A stretch of 33,617 nt of DNA from Actinomycetes bacterium (GTDB lineage Bacteria > Actinomycetota > Acidimicrobiia > Acidimicrobiales > JAAEMS01), in NCBI GenBank assembly GCA_024225275.1, contig JAAEMS010000167.1, forward strand, positions 1-33,617. Direction: 5' to 3'. This document shows, piece after piece, positions 7,921 to 16,335 of this stretch. Positions within the stretch are counted from its first letter, which is position 1, and each line of letters starts with the position of its first letter. The notes beneath the pieces are model-generated. The model ran no database searches, was not told the DNA's origin, and worked only from the letters and a program-made list of their open reading frames with translations. Both the position numbers and the translations under genes were made by a program.

Positions 7921-8332
7921 TCAGGTCACCCTGCTGTTCCCGACGACATTGCCGTTCTCGTCGCGGATCTGCGGCGAAGCGCTGAAGGACGCGGGCGCCC
8001 ATGAGCTCCATGCCCATATTGATGACCCGCTTGTTGGACGAGAGCAGGTCGGGGTCGATCACCATGTCGCAGAAGAGGGCGAGGTCGGTGCCCCCGGCCA
8101 GGCAGTAGCCGTGGATCTGGGCGATCGTCGGCTTGTGCATGTCCCACAACACCCTCAGCTTCTGCTGGCCGCGCTCGGGCTGCCAGGAGTCGTCGTCGGC
8201 CTGCCACAGGGCCGTCTCGAGCTCGGACAGCAAGGCTCGGGAGAGGGCTTTGCGCTTCTCGGGCCGGTTGAGGGTGATGACGGCGAAGCCGTCGGGGTCG
8301 ATCTCGTAGTCGACCAGCCCGAAGTCGGTCAT
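7921..8332 (-). pseudogene. crotonase-family pseudogene with internal deletions
   Basis: The reading starts at ATG 8332 (MTDFGLVDYEIDPDGFAV) and keeps family blocks in order: TLNRPEKRKALSRALLSELE, then SWQPERGQQKLRVLWDMHKP, IHGYCLAGGTDLALFCDMVI, DPDLLSSNKRVINMGMELMG and LQRFAA. Compared with a normal crotonase of about 270-300 aa, the segment with the first oxyanion loop is missing (junction near 8189-8198), as are about 90 residues after CDMVI (junction near 8055-8062). After LQRFAA the frame shifts near 7968-7978, and the likely original tail RDENGNVVGNSRVT ends at 7921. Less than half of the fold remains, so it is presumed inactive. The ATG overlaps the stop of the upstream esterase pseudogene (ATGA), showing a former operon. 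Confidence 0.8.
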
Positions 8333-8927
8333 GACAGGCACCCCCGGACGGCGTCGTTCAACCCGATCGAGCGGGGGTCGCCGGCGATGCCCCCACCCAT
8401 CTGGTTCATCACGTAGCCGTACCCTACGCCCGCCTCAGGGTCGGCGTAGCCCAATGATCCGCCCGCCCCGGGGTGCCCGAACGAGCCGGCGCCCAGCATG
8501 GGGCTCAGCTCGTTGTCGAGCCGGAATCCCACGCCCTAGCGGGTGTCGGCGATCAGGCACTCGTCGGGGCCGCTCGCCTGTTCGCTGAGGAAGGCTTCGA
8601 CCGCGGCATCGTCGAACCACCCCACGCCGTCGAGGCGCCGGCCGTCAGCTCGGCGACACACCTCGCCCGCCAGCCAGCCATAGGTGACGGCGTGATAGCC
8701 GTGGGCGGTACCGGGTTCTGGACGGCAAGGGCTTCGACCATGGGGGTGACGGCCAGAATGTCGGCCAGGTCCGGCTTCTCGTTGAGGGCGACCAGGTCGA
8801 CCAGATCGCCGTCGACCCTCAGAGCGAAGGCCGCGCCCTGTTCGTGGCGCTCCTCGAACTTCGATCGGAAGGCGTCGGCGACCGCGCCATAGCTCTCGTC
8901 GACGTGGCCGTGGATCTCGGTGCCCAT
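8329..8927 (-). pseudogene. serine beta-lactamase/esterase (class C-like) pseudogene
   Basis: The start at ATG 8927 reads MGTEIHGHVDESYGAVADAF and continues to FALRVDGDLVDL as in family N-termini. A large deletion follows (junction near 8791-8805, at a GACCAG repeat) that removes the SxxK nucleophile segment. A frameshift occurs near 8712-8722; the next part reads PEPGTAHGYHAVTYGWLAGE, a family block. An in-frame TAG at 8536-8538 (probably TGG originally, ADTR-stop-GVGFRLDN) interrupts the C-terminal domain, which then runs SFGHPGAGGSLGYADPE to the TGA at 8329-8331. Three independent lesions make this a secure pseudogene. Its leaderless promoter remains intact and abuts that of the DUF35 operon. 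Confidence 0.85.
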
Positions 8928-8933
8928 CGCCGC

Positions 8934-8943
8934 ACGCTACCGT
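8934..8943. promoter_or_regulatory. overlapping divergent -10 elements (ANNNTANNNT)
   Basis: The ten bases ACGCTACCGT hold TACCGT on the plus strand (8938-8943), 6 nt before ATG 8950, and TAGCGT on the minus strand (8934-8939), 6 nt before ATG 8927. The two hexamers share the TA at 8938-8939. Both genes would be leaderless, and polymerase could engage only one strand at a time. Confidence 0.6.
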
Positions 8944-8949
8944 GCCCTA

Positions 8950-9372
8950 ATGAGCACAGCCCGAGCCCTGTATCCCCGCCTCCTCCGCCTGGGCGACCGG
9001 CCGGCCATCGTGGGTCATCGCTGCCGGTCCTGCGGTCGGGTGGCCTTCCCGCCCGATCCCTACGCCTGTGAGCAGTGCGGCGCCGACGTCAGCGAGCTCG
9101 ACGAGATCGAGCTTGCCGCCGAAGGACGAATCCACGCGGTGGCCACCGTGCATCGCCACCATCGGCCCGAGCCGCCGACCCCGTTCACCGTTGCCACCAT
9201 CGTCCTCGACGACGGCGTTTCGCTGAAGGGTGTTCTGAAAGGCCAAACCGGAGCAACCGTGGGATCCCGAGTACGGGGGGTCACGGTTCCGGCCGGCGAG
9301 GACGACGACGGGGTCGGCTTGGTCGACTTGCGGTTCGAGGTCGTGGGTCCCGACGGGGGAGGGAAGGACTGA
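8950..9372 (+). CDS. DUF35 OB-fold acyl-CoA-associated protein with zinc ribbon
   Basis: 140 aa from ATG 8950. The N-terminal rubredoxin-like zinc ribbon is CRSCGR (C26, C29) and CEQCGA (C40, C43), followed by an OB-fold with HAVATVHRHHRPEPPTPFTV and VSLKGVLKG. DUF35 proteins form complexes with thiolase-like enzymes (for example the ChsH2 domain with Ltp2 in steroid side-chain cleavage), where they assist CoA-substrate binding. Here the thiolase-like gene starts on the last base of the stop codon (TGATG), which supports such a complex. No Shine-Dalgarno site; a leaderless start is inferred. Confidence 0.88.
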   Translation: MSTARALYPRLLRLGDRPAIVGHRCRSCGRVAFPPDPYACEQCGADVSELDEIELAAEGRIHAVATVHRHHRPEPPTPFTVATIVLDDGVSLKGVLKGQTGATVGSRVRGVTVPAGEDDDGVGLVDLRFEVVGPDGGGKD

Positions 9373-10529
9373 TGGTCTCCAACCTGTTGGCCGACCGACC
9401 GGTGTACGTCGTGGGGATCGGACTCCACCCCTACCAGCGGCGTTCCGACACCACCTACGTGGCCCTGGGGCTCACCGCCGTACGGGCGGCGCTGGCCGAC
9501 GCTGGCGTGTCCTGGCCAGACGTCGAGACCGCCTACACCGGTACCGCCCTGCTGGGGATGGGAGCGAGCCGGATCATGCTCAGCCGGCTGGGGTCGACCG
9601 GCATCCCCATGACCCAGGTCGAGAATGCGTCGGCTTCGGGGTCCACCGCGGTGGCCCAGGCCTGTCTCGACGTGGCGTCGGGTCATACCGATGTAGCCCT
9701 CGCACTCGGCGTCGACAAGCCCCGGAAAGGCCTGCCCATGGCGCCGGGCGAGGCGGGCATCGAGAACCTCGAGGGCGGCACCATCGTTCCGTTCACCCAC
9801 TTCGCTCTGCTGGCCAGCGAATACATGGCGGTCCACGGGGTGACCGACGAGCAGGTGGCCCGGGTGGCGATCAAGAACCACCGCAACGGGGCCCACAACC
9901 CGTTCGCCCAGCGCCGGAAGGAGCGTTCCCTCGACGAGATCCTGGCTGAACCGATCTCGGGAGCCATGACCCGGCTCCAGTGCTGCCCGGTGGGCGAGGG
10001 GGCGGCTGCCCTGATCGTCGCCTCGGGCGAGGCCATCGATCGACTGGGCCTCGACCGGTCCCGAGCAATCCGGGTGCTGTCGTCGTCAACCCGGTCCGAG
10101 CGGCTCTACGGGCCCGGCGTGGGCGTCGACGCCGCCCTGACGGCGGAGACCGCAGGCCTGGCCTTCGACGAGGCTGGCGTGGAACCGTCGGACATCGACG
10201 TGCTCGAGGTCCACGACGCCTTCAGCATCGAGGAGCTCCTCTACGCCGAAGCGCTGGGCCTGTGCGGTCCCGGCGAGGCCGCCGCGCTCGTCGAGTCCGG
10301 GGAGTTCGACATCGGCGGACGCTGCGCACTGAGCCCCTCGGGTGGCTTGCTGGCCATGGGGCACCCCATCGGCCCGACCGGTGCCGGCCAGGTGGTGGAG
10401 ATCACCCGGCAACTCCGGGGCGAGGCCGGGGTTCGACAGCAGCCGGGGGCCCGAACCGGTCTGGCCCACATGGTCGGGGTGGGCGCGGTCTGTGTCGTCC
10501 ACGTGCTCCAGCGCGAGACTGGGGTATGA
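9372..10529 (+). CDS. thiolase-like / lipid-transfer-type protein lacking the nucleophilic cysteine
   Basis: 385 aa; the start ATG overlaps the DUF35 stop by one base. The thiolase fold is seen in ADRPVYVVGIGLHPYQRRSD, EVHDAFSIEELLYAE (H281) and GGLLAMGHPIGPTGAG (H331). The nucleophile segment reads VENASASGSTAV: where SCP2-type thiolases have Asn-x-Cys-x-Thr-Gly-Ser-Thr, Ser87 replaces Cys. A normal Claisen thiolase reaction is therefore unlikely. Cys-less thiolase-fold enzymes paired with DUF35 are known as retro-aldolases (Ltp2 type) acting on beta-hydroxyacyl-CoA, and that is the best working hypothesis; the substrate is unknown. Overlaps the TauD gene (ATGA). Confidence 0.85.
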   Translation: MVSNLLADRPVYVVGIGLHPYQRRSDTTYVALGLTAVRAALADAGVSWPDVETAYTGTALLGMGASRIMLSRLGSTGIPMTQVENASASGSTAVAQACLDVASGHTDVALALGVDKPRKGLPMAPGEAGIENLEGGTIVPFTHFALLASEYMAVHGVTDEQVARVAIKNHRNGAHNPFAQRRKERSLDEILAEPISGAMTRLQCCPVGEGAAALIVASGEAIDRLGLDRSRAIRVLSSSTRSERLYGPGVGVDAALTAETAGLAFDEAGVEPSDIDVLEVHDAFSIEELLYAEALGLCGPGEAAALVESGEFDIGGRCALSPSGGLLAMGHPIGPTGAGQVVEITRQLRGEAGVRQQPGARTGLAHMVGVGAVCVVHVLQRETGV

Positions 10530-11554
10530 CCGCGACCGACCCCGCCTGGACTGCAGCCGATGTGACCTCGATGGACTGGGTCATGGAGCTTGATGCCACC
10601 CAGCAGGACGAGCTCCTCGTTGGTGTCGAGGCCACCGCTGACACCCCGATCGAGCACCTCAGCCTCGAGCAGGTCGATCTGCCCACTCTGACCCCGGCGC
10701 TGACCGCAGCCCACCACGATGTGGTCAAGGGTCGGGGGTTCGTGCTCCTGCGGAATGTGCCGGTCGATCGGCTGGACCGCGAGGGCAGTATCCGGGCGTA
10801 CGTGTTGTGCGGATTGCACTTCGGCGCGCCGGTCTCCCAGAACGCCAAGGGCCACCTGGTGGGGCACGTGAAGGACCTGGGCAATGATCCCCTCGACCCC
10901 ATCACTCGGATCTACACCACAACCTTCCGTCAGCGCTATCACACCGATAGCTGTGACATCGTCGCCCTTCTCTGCCTCCAGACCGCCAAGGAGGGGGGCC
11001 GCAGCGCCATCTGCTCGTCCACCGCGGTGGTGGCCGAGCTCGAACGGGTCCGCCCCGACCTTGCGGCCGTGCTCGAGCAGCCCTTCGTCTATGACCGGAA
11101 GGGTGAGGTGCCCGAGGGTGAGGGGCCGTGGTACGAGATGCCGGTGGTCCACCGCCACGAGGGTTTCGTCACCGTCATCTATGCCCGCGACTTCATCGAT
11201 GCCGCAGCCGAGCGGTTCCCCGACGTGGCCACCTTGTCGCCGATTCAGAGCGAGGCCCTCGACACCTTCGACGAGCTGTGCGCCGACCCCCGTTTCCGGA
11301 TCGAGATGGACCTTCGCCCGGGCGACGTCCAGTTCATCCACAACCATCAGGTGCTCCACGCCCGCTCCGAGTACGTCGACCACGACGACATCCATGCGAA
11401 GCGCCACCTGGTACGCCTGTGGCTATCGGCCCGCGATCCCCGGCCCCTGCCGCCCATTTTCGAGCGGCGCTACGGGCCTATCGTCGACGGGCAGCCTCGG
11501 GGCGGAATCAGGGTGCCGAGGGGCCAGCTGACCACCCCGCTCGAAGCGGAGTAG
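10526..11554 (+). CDS. TauD/TfdA-family Fe(II)/2-oxoglutarate dioxygenase
   Basis: 342 aa. The start ATG 10526 overlaps the thiolase stop (ATGA), so translation is coupled. The iron facial triad is visible as YHTD (H139, D141) and HNHQVLHAR (H278); the 2-oxoglutarate-binding arginine is probably R297 in HLVRLWLS. The region KGRGFVLLRNVP is the typical family opening. These enzymes hydroxylate a C-H bond with O2 and 2-oxoglutarate. As third gene of the DUF35-thiolase operon it could produce the beta- or alpha-hydroxy group that an aldolase then cleaves, or remove a substituent first; the substrate cannot be read from sequence. Confidence 0.88.
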   Translation: MTATDPAWTAADVTSMDWVMELDATQQDELLVGVEATADTPIEHLSLEQVDLPTLTPALTAAHHDVVKGRGFVLLRNVPVDRLDREGSIRAYVLCGLHFGAPVSQNAKGHLVGHVKDLGNDPLDPITRIYTTTFRQRYHTDSCDIVALLCLQTAKEGGRSAICSSTAVVAELERVRPDLAAVLEQPFVYDRKGEVPEGEGPWYEMPVVHRHEGFVTVIYARDFIDAAAERFPDVATLSPIQSEALDTFDELCADPRFRIEMDLRPGDVQFIHNHQVLHARSEYVDHDDIHAKRHLVRLWLSARDPRPLPPIFERRYGPIVDGQPRGGIRVPRGQLTTPLEAE

Positions 11555-11947
11555 GTGGTACTCCCCGTCGACACCGAGGTACCCGTCGTCGACGGCCAGG
11601 TTCGTTCCGACCAGCTCCATGACGTCGAGCCCGATCAGGTCGATGAGGCCGTAGAGCCCGGTGGGGGGCACGCCCACCGGTTGACCCAGGACCGCATCGA
11701 CGGTTTCCTGGTTCATCCCCTCGGCCAGGAACGGCTTGGCCAGGTGTAGGCCCGACGTCGGGAGTGGTCGCCCCGAGCGGGCTGGACCGGGAACTGGTGG
11801 TCCACCCAAATTGGTCGAGTTGGGTGCGGTCAGCGTACCTAGGTCGCCCTAGAAGATGGTCCAGGAGCTGCCAGTTCGTCTTGTCGCAGGGGTGATGACC
11901 CCAGGAACCCACCACTCCTCGGCCGCGCTCGACGAGATCGACGTCGT
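11555..11947 (-). pseudogene. gene-poor gap with remnant of a 3-hydroxyacyl-CoA dehydrogenase
   Basis: No intact gene lies between the TauD stop and maf. On the minus strand between about 11734 and 11570 one frame reads LAKPFLAEGMNQETVDAVLG, then QPVGVPPTGLYGLIDLIGLD and VMELVGTNL, which resembles the C-terminal domain of 3-hydroxyacyl-CoA dehydrogenases of the FadB/FadJ type (Thr-Gly-x-x-Gly-Leu-x-Asp-Leu-Ile-Gly-x-Asp). It has no start, no NAD-binding Rossmann domain and no stop of its own. Bases about 11760-11947 hold only weak open frames and were not identified. Likely the relic of a mostly deleted gene. Confidence 0.5.
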
Positions 11948-12541
11948 CTAGAGCTGCCGGAGGTCGAGGCCCACCCTGCGGGCCAGAGCCAAGGTCTCGG
12001 CCAGAGGGAGCCCGACCACGTTCGACACCGACCCGGTCACCGACTCGACCAGCACGGCGGCCGACCCCTGGATGGCGTAGGCACCCGCCTTGTCGAGGCA
12101 CTCGCTACTGCTCAGGTACCAATCGAGGTCGGCCGCACTGAGATCGACGAATCGCACGGCCGTCTCGATCACCGTCGACTCGGTGCGACCCTCGTCGGCC
12201 CGATGGATGGCCACCCCGGTCATCGTGTGGTGGGTGCGCCCGCTGAGCTGGGTGAGCATGACCCGGGCATGATCGAGATCGTCGGGCTTGGCCAGGATCT
12301 CGCCGTCGATGGTCACGGTGGTGTCGGCGGCCAGCACGACCTCACCCGGGTTGACCAGCTCCAGGGCCTTGGCCCGCGCCAATCTCTCGACATAGGTGGC
12401 CGGGCCTTCGTTCGGGAGGGGGGTCTCGTCGATGTCGGCGGGCCGCACCCGGGGATGGATTCCGGCGCCGGCCAGAAGATGGCGGCGCCGGGGCGAACCG
12501 GAAGCCAATACGAGTTCGAGTGCGGGTGCGGGTGCGGTCAT
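11948..12541 (-). CDS. maf: Maf/YceF family nucleoside triphosphate pyrophosphatase
   Basis: 197 aa from ATG 12541, the normal Maf length. Motifs: [14 protein letters not shown] (residues 10-23), the Asp-containing VVLAADTTV, the [20 protein letters not shown] block with T in TMTGVAI, and [19 protein letters not shown]. Maf proteins hydrolyse non-canonical or modified nucleotides (dTTP/UTP or 7-methyl-GTP, by subgroup) to the monophosphate and pyrophosphate. In actinomycetes maf often lies near accD/accE; here the neighbours are decayed. CACTAT lies 6 nt upstream of the ATG, a weaker version of the leaderless pattern seen elsewhere. Confidence 0.93.
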   Translation of the reverse strand: MTAPAPALELVLASGSPRRRHLLAGAGIHPRVRPADIDETPLPNEGPATYVERLARAKALELVNPGEVVLAADTTVTIDGEILAKPDDLDHARVMLTQLSGRTHHTMTGVAIHRADEGRTESTVIETAVRFVDLSAADLDWYLSSSECLDKAGAYAIQGSAAVLVESVTGSVSNVVGLPLAETLALARRVGLDLRQL

Positions 12542-12591
12542 CACGTCATAGTGTCGCTTCCGGCAGCGAACAGCGAGGCAGGGGGAACCCA

Positions 12592-13046
12592 ATGCAGGTC
12601 CAGGACCGGGTGTGCGTGGTCACCGGGGGAGCGAGCGGCATCGGCCGGGTATGTCCGGCACACTGCGTCGATGGCCGGCATCCTCACCAGCCACGGCAAC
12701 GCTCCGTACGCGGCCACCAAACACGCGGTCGTCGGACTGGCCGAATGGTTGTCGATCACCTATCACGACAAGGGCATTCGGGTGCACTTGCTCGCCCCCC
12801 TCGGCGTCCGCACGCCCATGCTGGGCGACCAGGCCGACTCCGGCCTCCGGCCCGCTGCGCGAGCCGGAGGAGGTCGCCCAGCAGGTGACCGACGCGTTCG
12901 CCGAAGAACGCTTCCTCATAGTCACCGACCCGATCGCTCAGGACTGGATGGAGTTCAAGACCAACGAGCCCGAGAAGTGGCTCCGCGGCATGCGCAAGCT
13001 CCAGGTCCGCCTCGAGCAGGCGGGCGAAGCGGGAGCCGAGGGCTGA
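12592..13046 (+). pseudogene. short-chain dehydrogenase (SDR) pseudogene
   Basis: It starts at ATG 12592 behind AGGGGGAA with [19 protein letters not shown], the SDR nucleotide-binding opening. The sequence then jumps to a second frame: [20 protein letters not shown], containing the catalytic Ser region and YxxxK, and [20 protein letters not shown]. Near 12845-12855 it shifts to a third frame, [20 protein letters not shown], ending QAGEAGAEG at the TGA 13044-13046. About 100 residues between the glycine motif and the catalytic Ser (the NNAG region) are missing. Two frameshifts and one large deletion make it nonfunctional. It converges on the P450 gene, 3 bases away. Confidence 0.85.
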
Positions 13047-13049
13047 CGG

Positions 13050-14303
13050 CTATCGGGGCGTGAACTCGGCCTTCAGGTGCTTCACCGCGTGGATGAAGCT
13101 CGAGAGGAGAGGCTCGGGCTCGCCCGTGGCCCTGATGTCGGGGAGCTTGTCGAAGAGCTCGTGGAACATGACCGTGATCTCGCGGCGGGCGAGGTGAGCG
13201 CCCAGGCAGAAGTGCGGGCCCGGCCCTCCGAATCCGACATGGTGGTTCGGGTTGCGAAGCACGTCGAACTGGTACGGGTTCTCGAAGTGGTCCTCGTCGC
13301 GGTTGGCGGCCAAATAGAACATCGCCACCTTCTCGCCCGCCTTGATGGTCTGACCCCGTAGCTCGTAGTCACTGAGAGCGGTGCGGCGCATGTAGGTGAC
13401 CGGACTGGCCAGCCTGACGATCTCGTCGACCGCGGTGGGGGCGACCCGGTCGAAGTCGTTCACCCAGATCGAGCGCTGGTCCGGGTTATCGGTCAGGTAC
13501 TCGAGGCCCCAGCTGATGGCGTTGCGGGTTGTCTCGTTGCCGGCGACCACCAGAAGGATGAAGAAGCTGGCGAGGTCGGCGTCGGTGAGTCGGTCGTCGT
13601 GGAGCTCGGTATTCATCAGCACGCTGGTCAGGTCGGTCCCGTCACCTCCCTTCTTGCTTGTCGCGACCTCATTCATGAGCTGGGCCAGCTCACCACCGGC
13701 GGTGAGCAGGGCGGTGAGGACGTCGGTGCCTTCGGGCACGTACTCGGGGTCACCGGCACCAAGGATGATGTTGGTGCGGTCGAAGACGAACTGGAACTGC
13801 GACTCGGGGATGCCCATCAGGTCGCAGACGATCTTGAGGGGTAGCGCCGCCGCCACATCGACCACGAAGTCGACCTCGCCCCGGTCAGCGATGCCCTCGA
13901 CGATGCCGCGGGCGACCTGCTGCACCGAATCCTCCAGCCGCTTGAGCATCTTCGGTGTGAAGCCGGCCGAGATGATCCGGCGCAGGCGGGCGTGCCGGGG
14001 GTCGTCCATGGCAATCATCGAGCTGAAGAACTCGTTGAACTCCGGAGGGACATCGGTAGCCGTGATGCCCGAAGCCGAGCTGAACACCGTGGGGGTCCTG
14101 GAGATCTCGAGGATGTCGTCGAGCCGGGTGATGGCCCAGATCCCGGGACCCTGCTCGAGGGGTGAATCCTCGGGAACCTCCGGTTCGGGAAAGTAGGTCA
14201 GCGGGCTTCTCCGGAGGAGGGCCAGGTCGGGCTCGATCTCGGTGGCGGGCCGGACCCAGAAACTGGGTTCGACCAGGTTGGGGAGTGTCGCGACGGAAGC
14301 CAT
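13050..14303 (-). CDS. cytochrome P450
   Basis: 417 aa from ATG 14303, a typical soluble bacterial P450. Oxygen-binding I-helix AGNETT (254-259), K-helix ExxR EIVR (E294, R297), and heme loop [18 protein letters not shown] with the thiolate ligand C366. The overall pattern is close to the actinobacterial CYP125/142-like group that oxidises sterol or fatty side chains, but the substrate is not determinable. It needs ferredoxin and ferredoxin reductase partners, which are not in the window. It is divergent from an MFS transporter. TACAGT 6 nt upstream of the ATG and no Shine-Dalgarno site indicate a leaderless mRNA. Confidence 0.94.
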   Translation of the reverse strand: MASVATLPNLVEPSFWVRPATEIEPDLALLRRSPLTYFPEPEVPEDSPLEQGPGIWAITRLDDILEISRTPTVFSSASGITATDVPPEFNEFFSSMIAMDDPRHARLRRIISAGFTPKMLKRLEDSVQQVARGIVEGIADRGEVDFVVDVAAALPLKIVCDLMGIPESQFQFVFDRTNIILGAGDPEYVPEGTDVLTALLTAGGELAQLMNEVATSKKGGDGTDLTSVLMNTELHDDRLTDADLASFFILLVVAGNETTRNAISWGLEYLTDNPDQRSIWVNDFDRVAPTAVDEIVRLASPVTYMRRTALSDYELRGQTIKAGEKVAMFYLAANRDEDHFENPYQFDVLRNPNHHVGFGGPGPHFCLGAHLARREITVMFHELFDKLPDIRATGEPEPLLSSFIHAVKHLKAEFTPR

Positions 14304-14309
14304 ACGGAC

Positions 14310-14315
14310 ACTGTA
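14310..14315 (-). promoter_or_regulatory. -10 element of the P450 gene (leaderless)
   Basis: TACAGT on the minus strand, 6 nt before ATG 14303. Confidence 0.55.
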
Positions 14316-14346
14316 TGTCGATGACACCTCGTCGTTCGGGGAGGGG

Positions 14347-14352
14347 TAGCGT
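14347..14352 (+). promoter_or_regulatory. -10 element of the MFS transporter (leaderless)
   Basis: TAGCGT, 7 nt before ATG 14360. Only about 56 bases separate the two divergent start codons, so the regulatory regions of P450 and transporter overlap. Confidence 0.5.
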
Positions 14353-14359
14353 CGCTCTC

Positions 14360-15649
14360 ATGGCCCAGATTGCTGGCTCGCCGAGCCTCTCGTTCGTCGA
14401 AACCCCGGCCAAGGCGTCGCGGGTCTTCTACGGGTGGTGGGTCGTAGCCGCGATCTTCATTGTGCTGATGACGTCGTCGGGCATCGGCTTCTACAACTCC
14501 TCGGTGATCATCAAGGCATCGCACGAACAGTTCGGGTTCTCCATCGGAGCGGCCTCCATCGGGGCCACGATCTTCTTCATCATCAGCGGCTGTGCCGGCT
14601 TCTTCCTGGGTGGGCTGATAACCCGCTTCGATGTGCGCCTCACCCTGACGTTCGGGGCCATCTTCGGCGCCGCTGCCCTCATGGGTCTCGCTGCGGTCGA
14701 GGAGCTCTGGCAGCTGTACTTGTTCTACGCCCTCTTCGGGGTGGCGTTCTCCGCCACTGGCCTGGTTCCTGGACTGACCCTCGTAACCCGTTGGTTCCAC
14801 CAGAAGCGGGCCGTGGCGCTTTCCATTGCGTCAACCGGCCTCTCATTGGGCGGCATTGTCGTGACCCCGGTGTCGGCCCGGCTCATCGAGAGCCGCGACC
14901 TGGCCGGGGCCGCGCCTGTCCTGGCCGCCATCTGGATAGTCGGCATCCTGCCCCTGACCTGGCTTCTCATCCGCCCGAGCCCTGAGGCCAAGGGGCTCCA
15001 TGCCGACGGTGGAGAGCCCCCGAGCGCGGCTGTGGCAGCCCAGATCGCGGGCATCGACTTCGACCGGGCCGTCCAGACCCGTTTCTTTCAGCTGATCAGC
15101 CTCGCCTTCGCTCTGCTCCTGGCTGCACAGGTGGGGGCTATTGCCCACTTGTACACACTCGGCTCCGAACGCATCGACGACCAGAACACCACTGCCAAGT
15201 TTCTCGTAGCCCTGCTGGCCGGCTCCAGCGTGGTGGGCCGGCTGGCGGGAGGCGTGGTGGCCTCGAGGCTTTCGGCCCGGTGGCTCGCAGTGACGCTGGG
15301 ATTCGTGCAGGCGGTGGCCCTGGCCGGCCTGGCCCTGGCCGAGGCAAGGCCGGCGCTGATCGGTGGGGTCATCGTGTTCGGGCTGTCCGTCGGCAATGTC
15401 CTCATGCTTCAGCCCCTGATCCTGGCTGAGGCCTTCGGGGTTCGCGACTATGCCCGCATCTACGGCCTGGGCCAGCTCATGGGCGTGCTCGGGGTGGGTA
15501 TCGGTCCGTCGGTCGTGGGGCTGATCCATGACGCCGACAGCTACCGCACCGCTTTGCTGGTGGTAGCGGCCATCGCCGTCCTCGGGTCGATGGTAGGCGC
15601 CTGGGCCGGCCCTACCGACCAACGGGCCCTACGGCCGATGATTCGCTGA
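14360..15649 (+). CDS. MFS transporter (OxlT/monocarboxylate-type)
   Basis: 429 aa from ATG 14360. About twelve hydrophobic segments are evident, beginning with FYGWWVVAAIFIVLMTSSGI, the tryptophan-rich first helix characteristic of OxlT/MCT-like members. The central cytoplasmic loop (about residues 205-235) separates the two six-helix halves, and the second half contains VVGRLAGGVVASRLSARW. The family moves mono- or dicarboxylates and other organic anions by antiport or proton symport. Divergent placement from the P450 gene suggests uptake of its substrate or export of its product. The long upstream extension of the frame was rejected because of the leaderless start and the family N-terminus. 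Confidence 0.88.
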   Translation: MAQIAGSPSLSFVETPAKASRVFYGWWVVAAIFIVLMTSSGIGFYNSSVIIKASHEQFGFSIGAASIGATIFFIISGCAGFFLGGLITRFDVRLTLTFGAIFGAAALMGLAAVEELWQLYLFYALFGVAFSATGLVPGLTLVTRWFHQKRAVALSIASTGLSLGGIVVTPVSARLIESRDLAGAAPVLAAIWIVGILPLTWLLIRPSPEAKGLHADGGEPPSAAVAAQIAGIDFDRAVQTRFFQLISLAFALLLAAQVGAIAHLYTLGSERIDDQNTTAKFLVALLAGSSVVGRLAGGVVASRLSARWLAVTLGFVQAVALAGLALAEARPALIGGVIVFGLSVGNVLMLQPLILAEAFGVRDYARIYGLGQLMGVLGVGIGPSVVGLIHDADSYRTALLVVAAIAVLGSMVGAWAGPTDQRALRPMIR

Positions 15650-15656
15650 CCTCGAC

Positions 15657-15672
15657 CCCGCCTGCGGGCGGG
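15657..15672 (+). terminator. hairpin after the MFS gene
   Basis: CCCGCC (15657-15662), loop TGCG, GGCGGG (15667-15672), 8 bases after the MFS stop codon. No T-tract. It could act as a weak intrinsic terminator. Confidence 0.4.
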
Positions 15673-15676
15673 ACCT

Positions 15677-15784
15677 TCAGATGGCAACGACTCGGGTGGT
15701 GGCTCGCACGACCGCCGCCGCCAAAATGGGCGAGTTCGGTACGGCCAGCAGCTGAAGGTCGCCCGAGAAGCCGGGCTCCGAGCG
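15677..15784 (-). other. coding-like tail after the GNAT stop
   Basis: Directly after the GNAT TAG the same frame stays open for 35 codons to a TGA at 15677-15679, with coding-like residues (GFSGDLQLLAVPNSPI, then LAAAVVRATTRVVAI). It may be the fused end of a deleted gene or a stop-codon-separated extension. Not recognised. Confidence 0.3.
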
Positions 15785-16246
15785 CTAGTCGGCCAGGGTG
15801 AGCGAGAGGTACTGATGGGGGCCGATACCCGGTTCGTCGAACACGTCGCCTCGGGCCACCAGGCCGGCGTTCTCGTAGAAGCCCACCACCGGGACACGGG
15901 CGTGGCACCAGATCAGCCGTGCGCCGCGGGCCACCGCTTCGGTCAGGGCTCGGCGGAGCAGGAGGCCACCCACGCCGGTTCCCCGGGCCGTTGGGGCGGT
16001 GGCCATACCCCTGAGACGCCAGGCCGGTGTGGTGCCCTCGAGACGGGAGGGAGCCGGATGGATGGTGGCTATCCCGATGAGCTCACCCGAAACGTCGCGG
16101 ACGCCGAGGTGGGCGGCCCCAGGCTGGTCGTCGCCGCCGAAGTACGTGCTGGACTCCGGCTGGCCCGTACGCAGAACAGAGTGGCGCAGGGGCAGGACGT
16201 CGTCGCGTTCGACCAGCTCGACCTTCAGCTCATGACCCTTTTCCAC
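15785..16246 (-). CDS. GNAT family N-acetyltransferase
   Basis: 153 aa. The acetyl-CoA-binding motif A is GMATAPTARGTGVGGLLLRR (R/Q-x-x-G-x-G/A form), followed by GARLIWCHARVPVVGFYENA, the typical motif B with the Tyr/Phe-Tyr-Glu-Asn turn. It transfers an acetyl group from acetyl-CoA to an amine; acceptor unknown. The frame is open well upstream (to 16522), but GTG 16246 is chosen because TAGGGT lies 7 nt before it and the residues upstream of it are not conserved-looking. The protein then starts MEKGHELKVELVERDD. The downstream frame has an unusual open tail after the stop. Confidence 0.82.
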   Translation of the reverse strand: MEKGHELKVELVERDDVLPLRHSVLRTGQPESSTYFGGDDQPGAAHLGVRDVSGELIGIATIHPAPSRLEGTTPAWRLRGMATAPTARGTGVGGLLLRRALTEAVARGARLIWCHARVPVVGFYENAGLVARGDVFDEPGIGPHQYLSLTLAD

Positions 16247-16253
16247 CTCGCGC

Positions 16254-16259
16254 ACCCTA
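16254..16259 (-). promoter_or_regulatory. putative -10 of the GNAT gene
   Basis: TAGGGT on the minus strand, 7 nt before GTG 16246. Confidence 0.4.
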
Positions 16260-16335
16260 ATGGCGGTGCCAGCGGGGCCGAACCTCTTGGACAGCTGATT
16301 CCTCACCGAATCAGCTTCTCCGTGGGTGTGGAGAA

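Noticed and set aside
11760..11947. Minus-strand frame downstream of maf reading [20 protein letters not shown]
   Set aside because: Looks partly coding-like, but no start, no recognisable family and no support from codon pattern; not called as a gene.
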